Assembly (NCBI RefSeq): GCF_022179525.1
Contig: NZ_BPQX01000028.1
Coordinates: 1-64,000 of the forward strand
Direction: 5' to 3'
Length of the DNA: 64,000 bases
Origin: Methylobacterium persicinum
GTDB taxonomy: Bacteria; Pseudomonadota; Alphaproteobacteria; Rhizobiales; Beijerinckiaceae
Under the pieces are notes generated by a model, which was given only the letters and a program-made list of their open reading frames with translations, ran no database searches and had not been told where the DNA came from. The translations under genes were made by a program, and so were the position numbers. Below, piece by piece: positions 13,975 through 23,190 of the stretch (within the stretch, counting starts at the first letter, position 1; each line of letters begins with the position of its first letter).

Positions 13975-14349
13975 GTGAACGGCGACGACGCGAAGGACGG
14001 AAACGGGAAGGCAGGGCAGCCGCCGGAGGGCGACCTCTCCGCGAGGCTCAGGCGTCTCGAAGCTCAGATTGAACGGAAGCGGCCGCAGGTTGCTCCCGAC
14101 ACATCTGCGCGGCCTCGTGACACTAGCCGCACCCCGCTCGGGCAGGCGATGACGCTCTCCACGGAGTTCGTCGCCGGTGTGATCGCGGGGGGCATCCTCG
14201 GCTGGATCGTCGATCATGTCTTCGGGACGAAACCCTGGGGACTGATCGTTCTCCTGCTGCTCGGATGCGTGGCAGGCTTCTATAACGTGATGCGGGCCTC
14301 CGGGTTCGCCGGCTCGCGCCCCGGGCGGCGCGACAAGGCGGATCCCTGA
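13975..14349 (+). CDS. atpI: ATP synthase protein I
   Basis: A 124-residue protein with a charged hydrophilic N-terminus (1-55) and two membrane segments (about 62-82 and 88-108). AtpI assists assembly of the c-ring and may carry Mg ions to the synthase; it is not part of the final enzyme. The sequence EFVAGVIAGGILGWIVD followed by PWGLIVLLLLGCVAGFYNVMR fits the alphaproteobacterial family. Start is GTG at 13975. It is the first gene of the Fo operon. Confidence 0.88.
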   Translation: MNGDDAKDGNGKAGQPPEGDLSARLRRLEAQIERKRPQVAPDTSARPRDTSRTPLGQAMTLSTEFVAGVIAGGILGWIVDHVFGTKPWGLIVLLLLGCVAGFYNVMRASGFAGSRPGRRDKADP

Positions 14350-14414
14350 GGCGGCCCCGACGGACGGGGCAGGGCCAAAAGGCCCGGAGAGAGACAAGAA
14401 GGGCGGGAGCGGGC

Positions 14415-15170
14415 ATGGCGGTCACGATCGACCCGATCGAACAGTTCGAGCTGAAGTCCCTCGTGCCGCTCGGCCATATTGGCCATCAGCAGCTCGCGTT
14501 CACCCAGTCGGCGCTGTACATGTTCGCCGCCGTGGCGGTGATCGCGCTGATCACCATCGTTGCGACCTCGTCGCGCGCGATCGTGCCGGGCCGGATGCAG
14601 TCCCTGGCCGAGGTCTTCTACGAATTCATCGAGGACACGCTGCACCAGGCGACCGGCGACGGCGGCAAGCGCTTCATGCCGCTGGTCTTCTCGCTCTTCA
14701 TGTTCGTGCTGATCCTGAACCTGTTCGGCATGATTCCCTACGCCTTCGCGGTGACCAGCCACCTCATCATCACCTTCGGCCTCGCCGCTTTGGTGATCAG
14801 CGTGGTGGTGGGCTACGGCGTGTACAAGCACGGCGCCCATTTCTTCGGCCTGTTCGTGCCGTCGGGCGTGCCGAAGCCGCTGCTGGCCATCCTCGTGCCG
14901 ATCGAAGTAATCTCCTTCATCTCGCGGCCGATCAGCCTGTCCGTTCGTCTGTTCGCGAACATGCTCGCCGGCCACATCGCGATGAAGATCTTCGCCTTCT
15001 TCGTGGTTCAGCTTCTTCTCGCCGGGGCCTGGAGCGTGCTATCGCCCCTGCCGCTGTTCCTGACGATCGCCCTGACCGCCCTCGAATTCCTCGTGGCGGC
15101 CCTTCAGGCCTACGTCTTCGCGACGCTCACGGCGATCTACCTGAACGACGCCCTTCACCCCGGCCACTGA
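14415..15170 (+). CDS. atpB: ATP synthase Fo subunit a
   Basis: Forms the two half-channels for protons next to the c-ring. The 251-residue protein has the expected five to six membrane segments; the essential arginine is R178 in SLSVRLFANMLAGH. QFELKSLVPL near the N-terminus and YLNDALHPGH at the C-terminus are typical of alphaproteobacteria. The ATG at 14415 follows GGGAGCGGG. It is followed by atpE after 63 bp. Confidence 0.96.
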   Translation: MAVTIDPIEQFELKSLVPLGHIGHQQLAFTQSALYMFAAVAVIALITIVATSSRAIVPGRMQSLAEVFYEFIEDTLHQATGDGGKRFMPLVFSLFMFVLILNLFGMIPYAFAVTSHLIITFGLAALVISVVVGYGVYKHGAHFFGLFVPSGVPKPLLAILVPIEVISFISRPISLSVRLFANMLAGHIAMKIFAFFVVQLLLAGAWSVLSPLPLFLTIALTALEFLVAALQAYVFATLTAIYLNDALHPGH

Positions 15171-15233
15171 CCGGCCGGCTTTCCCCGCCGCGAACGTCGC
15201 GTACGTTTCTCGAGAAAGACCTCAGGAGATATC

Positions 15234-15461
15234 ATGGATCCCGTCGCTGCGAAGTACATCGGCGCCGGCCTCGCCTGCCTCGGCATGGCGGGAGCGGGCA
15301 TCGGCCTCGGCAACCTGTTCGGTCAGTTCCTTGCCGGCGCCCTTCGCAACCCGTCCGCTGCCGACGGCCAGCGCGCCACCCTGCTCCTGGGCTTCGCCCT
15401 CACCGAGGCGCTCGGCATCTTCTCGCTGCTGATCGCGCTGCTGCTGCTGTTCGCCGTTTGA
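15234..15461 (+). CDS. atpE: ATP synthase Fo subunit c
   Basis: The 75-residue hairpin that multimerises into the rotor ring. Helix 1 is glycine-rich ([23 protein letters not shown]), the polar loop reads RNPSAADGQ, and helix 2 carries the proton-binding Glu58 in [11 protein letters not shown]. Glutamate with no second acidic residue indicates proton rather than sodium coupling (family knowledge). A CAGGAG ribosome-binding site precedes the ATG at 15234. Confidence 0.97.
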   Translation: MDPVAAKYIGAGLACLGMAGAGIGLGNLFGQFLAGALRNPSAADGQRATLLLGFALTEALGIFSLLIALLLLFAV

Positions 15462-15601
15462 TTGGCCCCCGCCGGGGCCGAGAGGCCCCGGCACCGGCGG
15501 CGCCCCGGTGCCGCCTTCCCACGGGAGGGTGACGCTCGGCGTCGTCCTCCTCGTCCGGCGCCTTCCGGCGCCCCCCGACGGTGTTTTCTCGGACCGGTTT
15601 G

Positions 15602-16180
15602 ATGGCGCAGCCGAACTCCCTCACGACGCCGCCTCCGGGCGCCGACACCCAGATCGTGCCGGGCCATACCGAGCACACGGAAGCGCATACCGGCGCCTTC
15701 CCGCCCTTCGAGACTTCGGGCTTCCTCGCCCAGATCGTCTGGTTGGCCCTGGCCTTCGGGCTGCTCTACTACCTCATGGACAAGGTCGCCCTGCCGCGGC
15801 TCCGGGGGATCCTCCACAATCGTGCCGAGCGGCTCCGCGCCGATCTCGACCAGGCGCAGGCGATGAAGTCCCAGGCCGATGCCGCCGGCGTCGCCTACGA
15901 GACCTCCCTCCGCGATGCCCAGAACAAGGCCCGCGACATCGCGCAGGCCACCCGCAACGACCTGAACGCCGAGGCCGAAGCCAAGCGCAAGGCCCTCGAG
16001 GCGGAGCTGAATACCAAGCTCGCAGCGTCCGAAGCCACCATCCGCGCCCGCACCGAGGTGGCGATGGGCAACGTCCGGACCATCGCCGGCGAGACTGCCT
16101 CCGCCATCGTCGAGCGGCTGACCGGCCAGGTTCCGGATCAGGCGAGCCTCAACCGGGCGCTCGACGCCACGGCCCACTGA
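15602..16180 (+). CDS. atpF': ATP synthase Fo subunit b'
   Basis: A 192-residue peripheral-stalk subunit. It has an N-terminal hydrophilic region, one membrane segment (about 44-64, FLAQIVWLALAFGLLYYLM) and a long charged alanine-rich helix. Paired b and b' subunits are typical of alphaproteobacteria. The ATG at 15602 is preferred to an upstream ATG at 15581 because family members begin close to the MAQP sequence. It is followed after 12 bp by atpF. Confidence 0.92.
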   Translation: MAQPNSLTTPPPGADTQIVPGHTEHTEAHTGAFPPFETSGFLAQIVWLALAFGLLYYLMDKVALPRLRGILHNRAERLRADLDQAQAMKSQADAAGVAYETSLRDAQNKARDIAQATRNDLNAEAEAKRKALEAELNTKLAASEATIRARTEVAMGNVRTIAGETASAIVERLTGQVPDQASLNRALDATAH

Positions 16181-16192
16181 CGGAAGACCGCC

Positions 16193-16681
16193 ATGTTGCT
16201 CGAAGCCGAATTCTGGGTCGCCGTCGCGTTCGTCATCTTCATCGCCATCGCGTGGAAGGTCGGTGGCCTGAGCGCAATGACGAAGGGGCTGGACAACCGC
16301 GCCAACCGCATCCGCCATGAGCTCGACGAGGCCAAGCGCCTCCGCGAAGAGGCCGCCGCCGTGCTGGCCGATTACAAGCGCCGTCAGGTCGAGGCTGAGA
16401 AGGAGGCGCAGGCCATCGTGGCGAGCGCCCGGGAGGAGGCCCAGCGGGCCGCCGACGAGGGCCAGCGCAAGCTCAACGAGTTCCTCGCCCGCCGGACGAA
16501 GGCCGCCGACACCAAGATCGCCCAGGCCGAGGCTCAGGCCGAAGCGCAGGTCCGCGCAGCGGCGGCCGAAGCCGCGGTGCGCGTCTCTGAGACGATCCTC
16601 CGGGAGCGACTCCAGGGTGATGCCGCCCAGGGGCTCATCCGTTCGAGCCTCGGCGAGATCCGCACCCGCCTCCGCGCCTGA
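16193..16681 (+). CDS. atpF: ATP synthase Fo subunit b
   Basis: A 162-residue stalk subunit with an N-terminal membrane anchor (about 6-26, [19 protein letters not shown]) followed by an uninterrupted amphipathic helix rich in Ala, Glu and Arg that would dimerise with b'. It is the last gene of the Fo operon and is followed by a strong terminator. The F1 genes are not in this window, as is usual in this group. Confidence 0.93.
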   Translation: MLLEAEFWVAVAFVIFIAIAWKVGGLSAMTKGLDNRANRIRHELDEAKRLREEAAAVLADYKRRQVEAEKEAQAIVASAREEAQRAADEGQRKLNEFLARRTKAADTKIAQAEAQAEAQVRAAAAEAAVRVSETILRERLQGDAAQGLIRSSLGEIRTRLRA

Positions 16682-16776
16682 TAACGGCTGCTAGAGCTTC
16701 GGCGGCGCCCTCGATGGCGGGGTCTATCCCACGCCGCTGAAGGGATCTGCCCTGTAGACCACCCGACTTTCGGAAA

Positions 16777-16799
16777 GCCGCCCCTCCGGGCGGCCTTTT
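16777..16799 (+). terminator. Rho-independent terminator of the atp Fo operon
   Basis: GCCGCCC (16777-16783), a CTCC loop and GGGCGGC (16788-16794) are followed by CTTTT. It lies about 95 bp after the atpF stop codon. Confidence 0.8.
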
Positions 16800-16864
16800 C
16801 GCGCCTGGTCCCCTGAACGCCGGTCCCGCGGGGGGCGTTGGCGGGTTCGGGACTCGGAGGCAGC

Positions 16865-18142
16865 ATGTCGGACAAGACGCGGGTTGTGATCGTCGGCGGA
16901 GGCGTGGCCGGCATGGAGGTGGCCACGGGCCTGGGGCGTGCGGGCAGTGCCGATGTGGTTCTGGCCGATCGCGGCCTGTCCCATGTCTGGAAGCCGATGC
17001 TCCACACCTTCGCCGCGGGCACCGCCCGGCCCGACCGCCAGAAGGTGGATTACTTCGCGCAGGCCAAGCGCAACCGATTCCGGTTCCAGCCCGGTACCCT
17101 CGTCGCCGTAGACCGGGTGGCGCGCACGGTCTCGCTGGTGGTGGAGGAGGCGGAGACCAAGCCCCCCGTTCAGCTGGCCTACGACCTGCTGATCCTCGCC
17201 ATCGGAAGCCGCGCCAACGATTTCGGCACGCCGGGTGTCGCCGAGCATTGCCTCACCATCGACGACCTGACGGAGGCGGAGGGCTTTCACGCCGCCCTGC
17301 GCCGGCACCTTCTCCGGGCCCTCCGCGGGCAGGACGGATTGTCCGTCGCCATCGTCGGCGGCGGAGCCACCGGCGTCGAGCTGGCGGCCGAATTGAAACA
17401 CGCGATCGACCTCCTCGCGCGCTACGGCTCGCCGGACCTTCCGCGTCACCTTCGCCTCGTCCTGTTGGAGAGCGGCCCGCGGCTTCTCCCCGCTTTCCCG
17501 GAGCGCGTCTCCGCGGCGGCGACCCGGACCCTCGGGGATCTCGGGGTGGAGGTGCGGACCGGGGCCATGGTCACGGGCGCGAACCCCGCGGGTTTCGCCC
17601 TGAAGGATGGGGGGCGGATCGATGCGGTGCTGAAGGTCTGGGCGGCGGGCGTGAAGGCGCCGGACGTCCTGTCGGGGATCGAGGGGCTCGAACGGTCCCG
17701 CACCGGGGGCCTCGTCGTCGGCCCTGACCTGCGCACCACCAAGGACCCAGCGATCCTGGCGCTCGGGGATTGCGCCAGCCTCACTGACCCGACATTGGAG
17801 CGGCCCGTGCCGGCGACGGCTCAGGCCGCCCACCAGCAGGCCGGGCATCTCGTGCCGGCCCTCCGGCGCATCCTGGCCGCCGGCACCCCTGAGGCGTCGC
17901 TGCCGCCGTTCCACTACCGGGATCGGGGCGCCCTCGTCTCGCTTGCGGATTTCAACGGGTGGGGGACCCTCGGGCGATATACCTTCGGTGGCGGCCGCCT
18001 CAACGGCCTCTCTGCCCGTCTGGCGCACGATCTCCTGTATCGCCAGCACCAGTTCGGATTGTTCGGCCCGGGCCTCGCCCTCGCCACTTGGGCCGCCGAC
18101 GAACTCGACCGGATGGTCAGTCCGCCGGTCCGGCTCGATTGA
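16865..18142 (+). CDS. ndh: Type II NADH dehydrogenase
   Basis: A 425-residue flavoprotein that oxidises NADH and reduces quinone without pumping protons. The FAD-binding motif VVIVGGGVAGMEVA is at about 7-20, the NADH-binding motif VAIVGGGATGVELAAEL near 163-179, and the second FAD-contact motif ILALGDCA near 300. The C-terminal region would carry the membrane-surface helix. The ATG at 16865 fits the family better than one at 16838. Its stop codon lies only 5 bp from that of the converging FNT gene. Confidence 0.88.
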   Translation: MSDKTRVVIVGGGVAGMEVATGLGRAGSADVVLADRGLSHVWKPMLHTFAAGTARPDRQKVDYFAQAKRNRFRFQPGTLVAVDRVARTVSLVVEEAETKPPVQLAYDLLILAIGSRANDFGTPGVAEHCLTIDDLTEAEGFHAALRRHLLRALRGQDGLSVAIVGGGATGVELAAELKHAIDLLARYGSPDLPRHLRLVLLESGPRLLPAFPERVSAAATRTLGDLGVEVRTGAMVTGANPAGFALKDGGRIDAVLKVWAAGVKAPDVLSGIEGLERSRTGGLVVGPDLRTTKDPAILALGDCASLTDPTLERPVPATAQAAHQQAGHLVPALRRILAAGTPEASLPPFHYRDRGALVSLADFNGWGTLGRYTFGGGRLNGLSARLAHDLLYRQHQFGLFGPGLALATWAADELDRMVSPPVRLD

Positions 18143-18147
18143 ACGGA

Positions 18148-19011
18148 TCAATCGGGCCGTTCGCCCTCGACCTCGCGGGTCTCCTCGACCTCCGGGGCGA
18201 CCTGTCCGTAATTGAGCACGGCTACAAGGGCGACGCCGCCGAACAGGTTGCCGAGGAGGGTGGGTACGAAGAACCGCCCGACATACTCGCCCATCGTCGC
18301 CGCGCCGGTCACGACGAGGTAGAAAGCCTCCACCGACCCGGCGACCACATGGGCGAGGCTGCACAGGGAGACGAGCCACGTCATCAACATGATGATGAAC
18401 GGGGCTGCGCTGCCCGTCGCGGGCAGGAACCAAACCATGAGGGCGATCATCCAGCCCGCGAAGATCGCCTTGACGAAGGTCGCCGCGAATTCGTGGGCGA
18501 TGGCATCGTGGCTGATCTCGGCGAAGGCCTTCTGCACCGCCGGCTCGAACGCGCCGGCATGGGCGATGAGGGTGGAGATCGCGAGCGTGCCGAGGAGGTT
18601 GCCGCACAGGACGATGGTCCACAGGCGCAGCACCCGCCACGTCGTCTTCACGGACCGGTCGTGCAACAGCGGCAGGACCGGGGTGATGGTGTTCTCCGTG
18701 AAGAGCTGCTGCCGTCCGAGCACCACCACGAGGAACCCCACGGCGTAGCCCATGGAGGTGATGACCTTGCTCCAGTCCGCATCTGGCAGGTGGGACTTCA
18801 GCACGCCCGGCACGATCAATGAGAGCGCGATGCTCAGTCCGGCGGCGAAGGCCGAGAGGAACAGCGCCCCTCCGTGCCGGCGCAGTTCCTCGTCTCCGCC
18901 AAGGCGGATCGCCTCATGGAGCACGTAGGCATCCGGCCGGGCGATCTCGTCCACCGTCTTGAGCAGTTCGTGGCGCCGCGCCTTCCGGTCCGACGTGTGG
19001 CGATTGGACAT
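18148..19011 (-). CDS. Formate/nitrite transporter family channel
   Basis: A 287-residue member of the FNT family of pentameric channels for small anions. After a charged N-terminus (about 1-45) six membrane segments are seen, with the family stretch GRQQLFTENTITP near 99-111 and a second conserved region LMTWLVSLCSLAHVVAGSVEAFYLVVTG near 210-237. The substrate (formate, nitrite or other) cannot be read from the sequence. The start chosen is ATG at 19011; longer upstream frame is the antisense of cinA. It lies 26 bp downstream of the CinA-like gene, probably in one transcript. Confidence 0.85.
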   Translation of the reverse strand: MSNRHTSDRKARRHELLKTVDEIARPDAYVLHEAIRLGGDEELRRHGGALFLSAFAAGLSIALSLIVPGVLKSHLPDADWSKVITSMGYAVGFLVVVLGRQQLFTENTITPVLPLLHDRSVKTTWRVLRLWTIVLCGNLLGTLAISTLIAHAGAFEPAVQKAFAEISHDAIAHEFAATFVKAIFAGWMIALMVWFLPATGSAAPFIIMLMTWLVSLCSLAHVVAGSVEAFYLVVTGAATMGEYVGRFFVPTLLGNLFGGVALVAVLNYGQVAPEVEETREVEGERPD

Positions 19012-19037
19012 ACGCTCCGCTCCGCTCGATGGCTGGG

Positions 19038-19778
19038 TCAGGCCGAGAGGCGCTTCACCAGCGCCTCGACCTCGGCGACGGCCCCGGCCAGGGCCGCGCC
19101 GTCGCGGCTGCGGACGACGATACGGTTGCGGAACCCCTCCGGCGTCATCATAGGGTAGGACCCGATGGACACGGCGGCGTGGTTCTTGGCGATCGCCCCC
19201 AGCTCGCCGGCATAGGTGCCTTCTGGGATACCCCGGGCCTCGATGGTCTCGGACAGCATCGCCGCCCCGCCCTTCAGGGTCGGCCCCACGGCATCGAGCA
19301 TCGCCTGCATGATGGCCGGGACGCCGGCCATGACCATCACGTTGCCGATCCGGAAGCCCGGCGCCTTCGAGATCGGGTTGGCGATCAGGTCCGCTCCGAA
19401 GGGGATCCGCGCCATGCGCAACCGCGCCTCGTTCAGGTCCTCCGGCTTGTGCCGCTCCAGCAGCATCGCGCGGGCGCGTTCGTCGATGTCGATTCCGACA
19501 CCGAAGGCTTTGGCCACGCAATCGGCGGTGATGTCGTCGTGGGTTGGCCCGATGCCGCCGGTGGTGAACAGGTACGTGTAGCGGGCGCGCAGGGCGTTCA
19601 CCGCCTCCACGATCATGTCTGCCTCGTCGGGCACGATGCGCACTTCGCGAAGGTCGATCCCGGCGGCGGTCAAGTAATCGGCAATGGTGCCGATGTTCTT
19701 GTCCTTGGTCCGCCCCGAAAGAATTTCGTCACCGATGACGAGGATGGCGGCGGTAATCGTGTCGGGCGTGGCGTTCAT
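19038..19778 (-). CDS. CinA-like molybdopterin-binding domain protein
   Basis: A 246-residue protein with the MoCF/CinA N-terminal fold: AAILVIGDEILSGRTKDKN near 10-28 and TTGGIGPTHDDITADCVAKAF near 71-91. It lacks the C-terminal NMN-deamidase domain of full CinA. Such stand-alone proteins are annotated as competence/damage-inducible proteins; some homologues hydrolyse ADP-ribose or FAD-like compounds. The real substrate is unknown. It is divergent from sfsA and probably co-transcribed with the FNT gene. Confidence 0.82.
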   Translation of the reverse strand: MNATPDTITAAILVIGDEILSGRTKDKNIGTIADYLTAAGIDLREVRIVPDEADMIVEAVNALRARYTYLFTTGGIGPTHDDITADCVAKAFGVGIDIDERARAMLLERHKPEDLNEARLRMARIPFGADLIANPISKAPGFRIGNVMVMAGVPAIMQAMLDAVGPTLKGGAAMLSETIEARGIPEGTYAGELGAIAKNHAAVSIGSYPMMTPEGFRNRIVVRSRDGAALAGAVAEVEALVKRLSA

Positions 19779-19869
19779 CGGACCTGTCGTCGTGGGAGAT
19801 TACGGTGCAGATAGCGCACTGCGGTTTCTCCGCCACGTTTCCTCCCCTGGTCTTTTCCGAGCGATCCCC

Positions 19870-20580
19870 ATGCTATGGCCCTCGCCCCTCTCGGAGGGGC
19901 GGCTCCTGCGCCGGTACAAGCGCTTCCTCGCCGATATCGAGACGCCTGCGGGGGTCGAGACCGTCCACTGCCCCAATCCCGGGGCGATGATGGGCCTGCT
20001 CGCGCCCGGTAGCCGGGTTCTCATGTCCCACTCGGCCAATCCGGCGCGAAAGCTGCCGCTGACCTGGGAACTGGTCGAAGCGGATCTGCCCAGCGGGCCG
20101 CAGTGGGTTGGCATCAACACCGTGCGACCCAACGGCCTCGTGGCGGAGGCGTTTCGCGCCGGCCTGATCGCGCCGCTTGCCGGCTACGAGGCTTTGCGGC
20201 CGGAGGTGCGCTACGCCAAGGCGAGCCGGGTCGATTTCGTGGCGAGCGGCCCGGCGGGTCCGTGCCATGTCGAGGTCAAGAACTGCCATCTGATGCGCCG
20301 GGCCGGACTTGCCGAGTTCCCGGATTGCACCGCCGCCCGGAGCGCCCGGCACATGCGAGATCTTGCGGACGTGGTTGCCGCCGGCGGGAGGGCGCTGGTG
20401 GTGATCGTAGTTCAGATGCAGGCCGGGGCCTTCGACGTCGCCCGCGATATCGATCCGGCCTTCGACCGTGCTTTTCGCGATGCGCGGGCCGCAGGCGTCG
20501 AGACCCGGGCCTACCGCTGTGATGTCGGGCCGGCGGGCGTCACCATCGCGGGGGAGATCCCCATCGTGACGCCGGAGTGA
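19870..20580 (+). CDS. sfsA: SfsA-family DNA/RNA nuclease
   Basis: A 236-residue member of the sugar fermentation stimulation family, with an OB-fold N-terminus (LLRRYKRFLADIE) and a nuclease-like core: VRYAKASRVDFVA, HVEVKNCHLM and DCTAARSARHMRDLADVV. The ExK (VEVK) arrangement fits a metal-dependent nuclease. Length equals that of E. coli SfsA (about 234). The ATG at 19870 is chosen; the frame stays open upstream to 19684 but that part is antisense to cinA. Confidence 0.9.
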   Translation: MLWPSPLSEGRLLRRYKRFLADIETPAGVETVHCPNPGAMMGLLAPGSRVLMSHSANPARKLPLTWELVEADLPSGPQWVGINTVRPNGLVAEAFRAGLIAPLAGYEALRPEVRYAKASRVDFVASGPAGPCHVEVKNCHLMRRAGLAEFPDCTAARSARHMRDLADVVAAGGRALVVIVVQMQAGAFDVARDIDPAFDRAFRDARAAGVETRAYRCDVGPAGVTIAGEIPIVTPE

Positions 20581-20644
20581 CTTTTTCGAGCCCGGCGCGC
20601 CACTCAACCAATTCGTGGGGGGCACCCCTTCCTGACGGGTCGCG

Positions 20645-20680
20645 CTGCCCTGGATTGCTTCGCTTCGCTCACAATGATGG
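20645..20680. repeat. Repeat family B, half copy B1
   Basis: The right arm of the family B element (CCCTGGATTGCTTCGCTTCG... ending ACAATGATG), without its left arm. It lies between the converging sfsA and fkbM-type genes. Confidence 0.7.
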
Positions 20681-20701
20681 GCGGGGCGTTAACTCCGGTG
20701 G

Positions 20702-21529
20702 TCACGCCCGCTCAAACATCAGGTTGAGGCGCGAGGGTGGCAGTTCCCGGTAGCCGTGCTCCTTGAGGAGCTTCGGCAGGTCGAGCTGCCACTGGCCGGT
20801 GCCGTTCTCGATGAGGAGGAGGCGCGGCAAGAGGCTTTCGGGCGCCTCCCGCAGGAAGGGTTCGAGGATCAGGTCCTCGGCGCCCTCCACATCGAGCTTG
20901 ATCGCATCGACGCGGGTCAGACCCTCGCTGTCCAAGAGGTCGATCAGCGTGACGGCGGGCACGGTGATCTGCGCGCCCTCGTTGGTGCCGACGATCCTCA
21001 GGCTCGATTCGCCGCGGTTGCGGGGATCGATGAACAGGGTCAGCTCACCGGTCTTGTCGGCCACCGCGCAGGCGACGGCCTTGACCGTGTGGAACGGGTT
21101 CTGGGCGATGTTGTAGCTGAGGCGCTCGAATACGTCCTTCTGGGGCTCGACGGCGACGATGCGTGCCCGCGGCCCGGCGAAGGCGGCCACGAACAGGGCG
21201 TAGGCGCCGATATTGGCGCCGATATCGAGGAAGACGCAGTCCTCGGGCAGCCGCTCCTTCAACAGGGCCCGTTCCTGCGGGTCGAAGAATTGCGGCGTGA
21301 ACAGCACCTTCTTCTCGCAGTTGTTGTTGTAGGGGTGCAGCCGCATCCGTGCCCCGTAGCGGGTCACGTCGAGGGGTTTGCCACCGAGCATCGAAATGGC
21401 GATGCGACGCAGCATCAGGGCGAGGCGCCGCCCGAACCAGTTCTCCGAGCCGATGCTGTTCGTGCGCCGGGTGATCGCGGCGACGAGGCCGGCCGGCGCG
21501 TAAGTCCCGTAGGGTCGTGAATCGCTCAT
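20702..21529 (-). CDS. FkbM-family methyltransferase
   Basis: A 275-residue class I SAM methyltransferase of the FkbM type, which usually O-methylates sugars or lipids. Motif I is CVFLDIGANIGAYALFVA near 98-115; IVAVEPQKDVFERLSYNI follows, and the FkbM hallmark VDAIKLDVEGAEDLIL lies near 207-222. The first 60 residues are not conserved. No glycan cluster adjoins it, so the acceptor is unknown. It is divergent from the hydrolase gene at 21622. Confidence 0.85.
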   Translation of the reverse strand: MSDSRPYGTYAPAGLVAAITRRTNSIGSENWFGRRLALMLRRIAISMLGGKPLDVTRYGARMRLHPYNNNCEKKVLFTPQFFDPQERALLKERLPEDCVFLDIGANIGAYALFVAAFAGPRARIVAVEPQKDVFERLSYNIAQNPFHTVKAVACAVADKTGELTLFIDPRNRGESSLRIVGTNEGAQITVPAVTLIDLLDSEGLTRVDAIKLDVEGAEDLILEPFLREAPESLLPRLLLIENGTGQWQLDLPKLLKEHGYRELPPSRLNLMFERA

Positions 21530-21621
21530 AGCGCGGGGGTGATGCCAGCAGGGCGGCTTTGTCGCAAGCGCGCGTTGTCCGGCGGGGCCGTGGCCGGTAA
21601 GCCGGACCCCGTTTTTGCGGG

Positions 21622-22398
21622 ATGGGTGCGGGGATGGACAGTTTCGATTCCGACGGCGTGCGGATCGCCTATATCGACGTGCCGCCGGCCTCGGGGCAGG
21701 GCGACGCGATCCTTCTCATCCACGGCTTCGCCTCGAACCATGCGGTCAACTGGGTCAACACCCAGTGGGTGCGGGCCCTGAGCCAGGCCGGTTACCGGAC
21801 CGTGGCCCTGGACAATCGCGGCCACGGGGAGAGCGAGAAGCTCTACGATCCGGAAGCTTATTCCTCCGAGGCGATGGCTTCCGACGCGGTCCGGCTGCTC
21901 GACCATCTCGGGATCGAGTGCGCCCATGTGATGGGCTACTCGATGGGCGCACGGATCACGGCACACATCGCCCTCGACCACGCCGCCCGGGTGCGCTCGG
22001 CACTGATCGGCGGGCTCGGGATGCACCTCGTCGAGGGCCGCGGCCTGCCCTCGGGCATTGCCGAGGCCCTGGAGGCGCCCCCCGGCACCCCCGCCCCGAA
22101 CCCCACGGCGGCGGCCTTCCGCACCTTCGCCGAGCAGACCCGCAGCGATCTGCGGGCGCTCGCGGCCTGCATGCGCGGCACCCGGCAGACCCTCAGCCGG
22201 AGCGAATTGGCGCAGATCGAGGTGCCGGTGCTCGTCTCTGTCGGCACCCTCGATACCGTGGCGGGGTCCGGCCCAGCCCTGGCGGCCCTGATGCCGGACG
22301 CCCGGTCCCTGGAGATCGAGGGGAAGGATCACTCCACCGCGGTGGGCGCCAAGCCGCACCGGGACGGCGTGCTGGCATTCCTGGCGGCGCAGCCCTGA
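21622..22398 (+). CDS. Alpha/beta hydrolase
   Basis: A 258-residue alpha/beta hydrolase. Visible parts are ILLIHGFASN near the N-terminus (oxyanion loop), LDNRGHGESEK, the nucleophile elbow MGYSMGAR with serine near 111, an aspartate in GTLDTVAG and the histidine in KDHSTAVG. Substrate is unknown. Two close ATGs (21622 and 21634) are possible; neither has a clearly better ribosome-binding site. It converges with the ABC exporter operon. Confidence 0.85.
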   Translation: MGAGMDSFDSDGVRIAYIDVPPASGQGDAILLIHGFASNHAVNWVNTQWVRALSQAGYRTVALDNRGHGESEKLYDPEAYSSEAMASDAVRLLDHLGIECAHVMGYSMGARITAHIALDHAARVRSALIGGLGMHLVEGRGLPSGIAEALEAPPGTPAPNPTAAAFRTFAEQTRSDLRALAACMRGTRQTLSRSELAQIEVPVLVSVGTLDTVAGSGPALAALMPDARSLEIEGKDHSTAVGAKPHRDGVLAFLAAQP

Positions 22399-22419
22399 CG
22401 GGGTGAGCAGAAGGCGGCG

Positions 22420-23190
22420 TCAGGTCTTCAGCCGGTAGCCCGTGCGGAAGATGTACGTCACCAGCCCGAGGCAGATCACCAGGAATAGGCCGGTCATGGC
22501 GAGGCTCACGCCGATGCTGACGTCGGCGGAGCCGAAGAAGGCCCAGCGGAAGCCGCTGATCAGGTAGACGACCGGGTTGGCGAGGCTCAAGGCGTGCCAG
22601 AACGGCGGCAGCATGCTGACGGAATAGAAGCTGCCCCCGAGGAAGGTGAGCGGCGTCACCACCAGCAGCGGCACAAGCTGCAACTTCTCGAACCCGTCCG
22701 CCCATAGGCCGATGACGAAGCCGAAAAGGCTGAACGTCGTCGCCGTCAGCAGGAGGAAGGCGATCATCCAGAGCGGGTGGTCGATCCTCAGGGGCACGAA
22801 CAGGGCCGAGGTCGCCAAAATGATCAGGCCGATCAGGATCGACTTCGACGCCGCCGCGCCGACATAGCCGAGCACCACCTCGGCCGGCGAGATCGGCGCC
22901 GAGAGGATCTCGTAGATCGTGCCCGCGAAGCGCGGGAAGTAGATGCCGAACGACGCGTTGGCGATGCTCTGCGTCAGCAGCGAGAGCATGATCAGGCCCG
23001 GCACGATGAAGAGCCCGTAGGGCACCCCGTCCACCGCCGAGACCCGGGAGCCGATGGCCGCGCCGAACACCACGAAGTAGAGCGTCGTGGAGATGACCGG
23101 GGCGAGGATGCTCTGCCCGGCGGTGCGCCAGAAGCGGCTCATCTCGAAGCGGTAGATCGCCCGGACTGCGGGCCAGTTCATGCCGCCCAT
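22420..23190 (-). CDS. ABC-2 type exporter permease
   Basis: A 256-residue integral membrane protein with six hydrophobic segments and the ABC-2 pattern ([11 protein letters not shown]..., [34 protein letters not shown]) near 170-205. Together with the ATPase it forms an exporter; drug, lipid or polysaccharide export are all possible. The ATG at 23190 overlaps the TGA of the ATPase gene by one base (TGATG), indicating translational coupling; a GTG at 23193 is also possible. Confidence 0.88.
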   Translation of the reverse strand: MGGMNWPAVRAIYRFEMSRFWRTAGQSILAPVISTTLYFVVFGAAIGSRVSAVDGVPYGLFIVPGLIMLSLLTQSIANASFGIYFPRFAGTIYEILSAPISPAEVVLGYVGAAASKSILIGLIILATSALFVPLRIDHPLWMIAFLLLTATTFSLFGFVIGLWADGFEKLQLVPLLVVTPLTFLGGSFYSVSMLPPFWHALSLANPVVYLISGFRWAFFGSADVSIGVSLAMTGLFLVICLGLVTYIFRTGYRLKT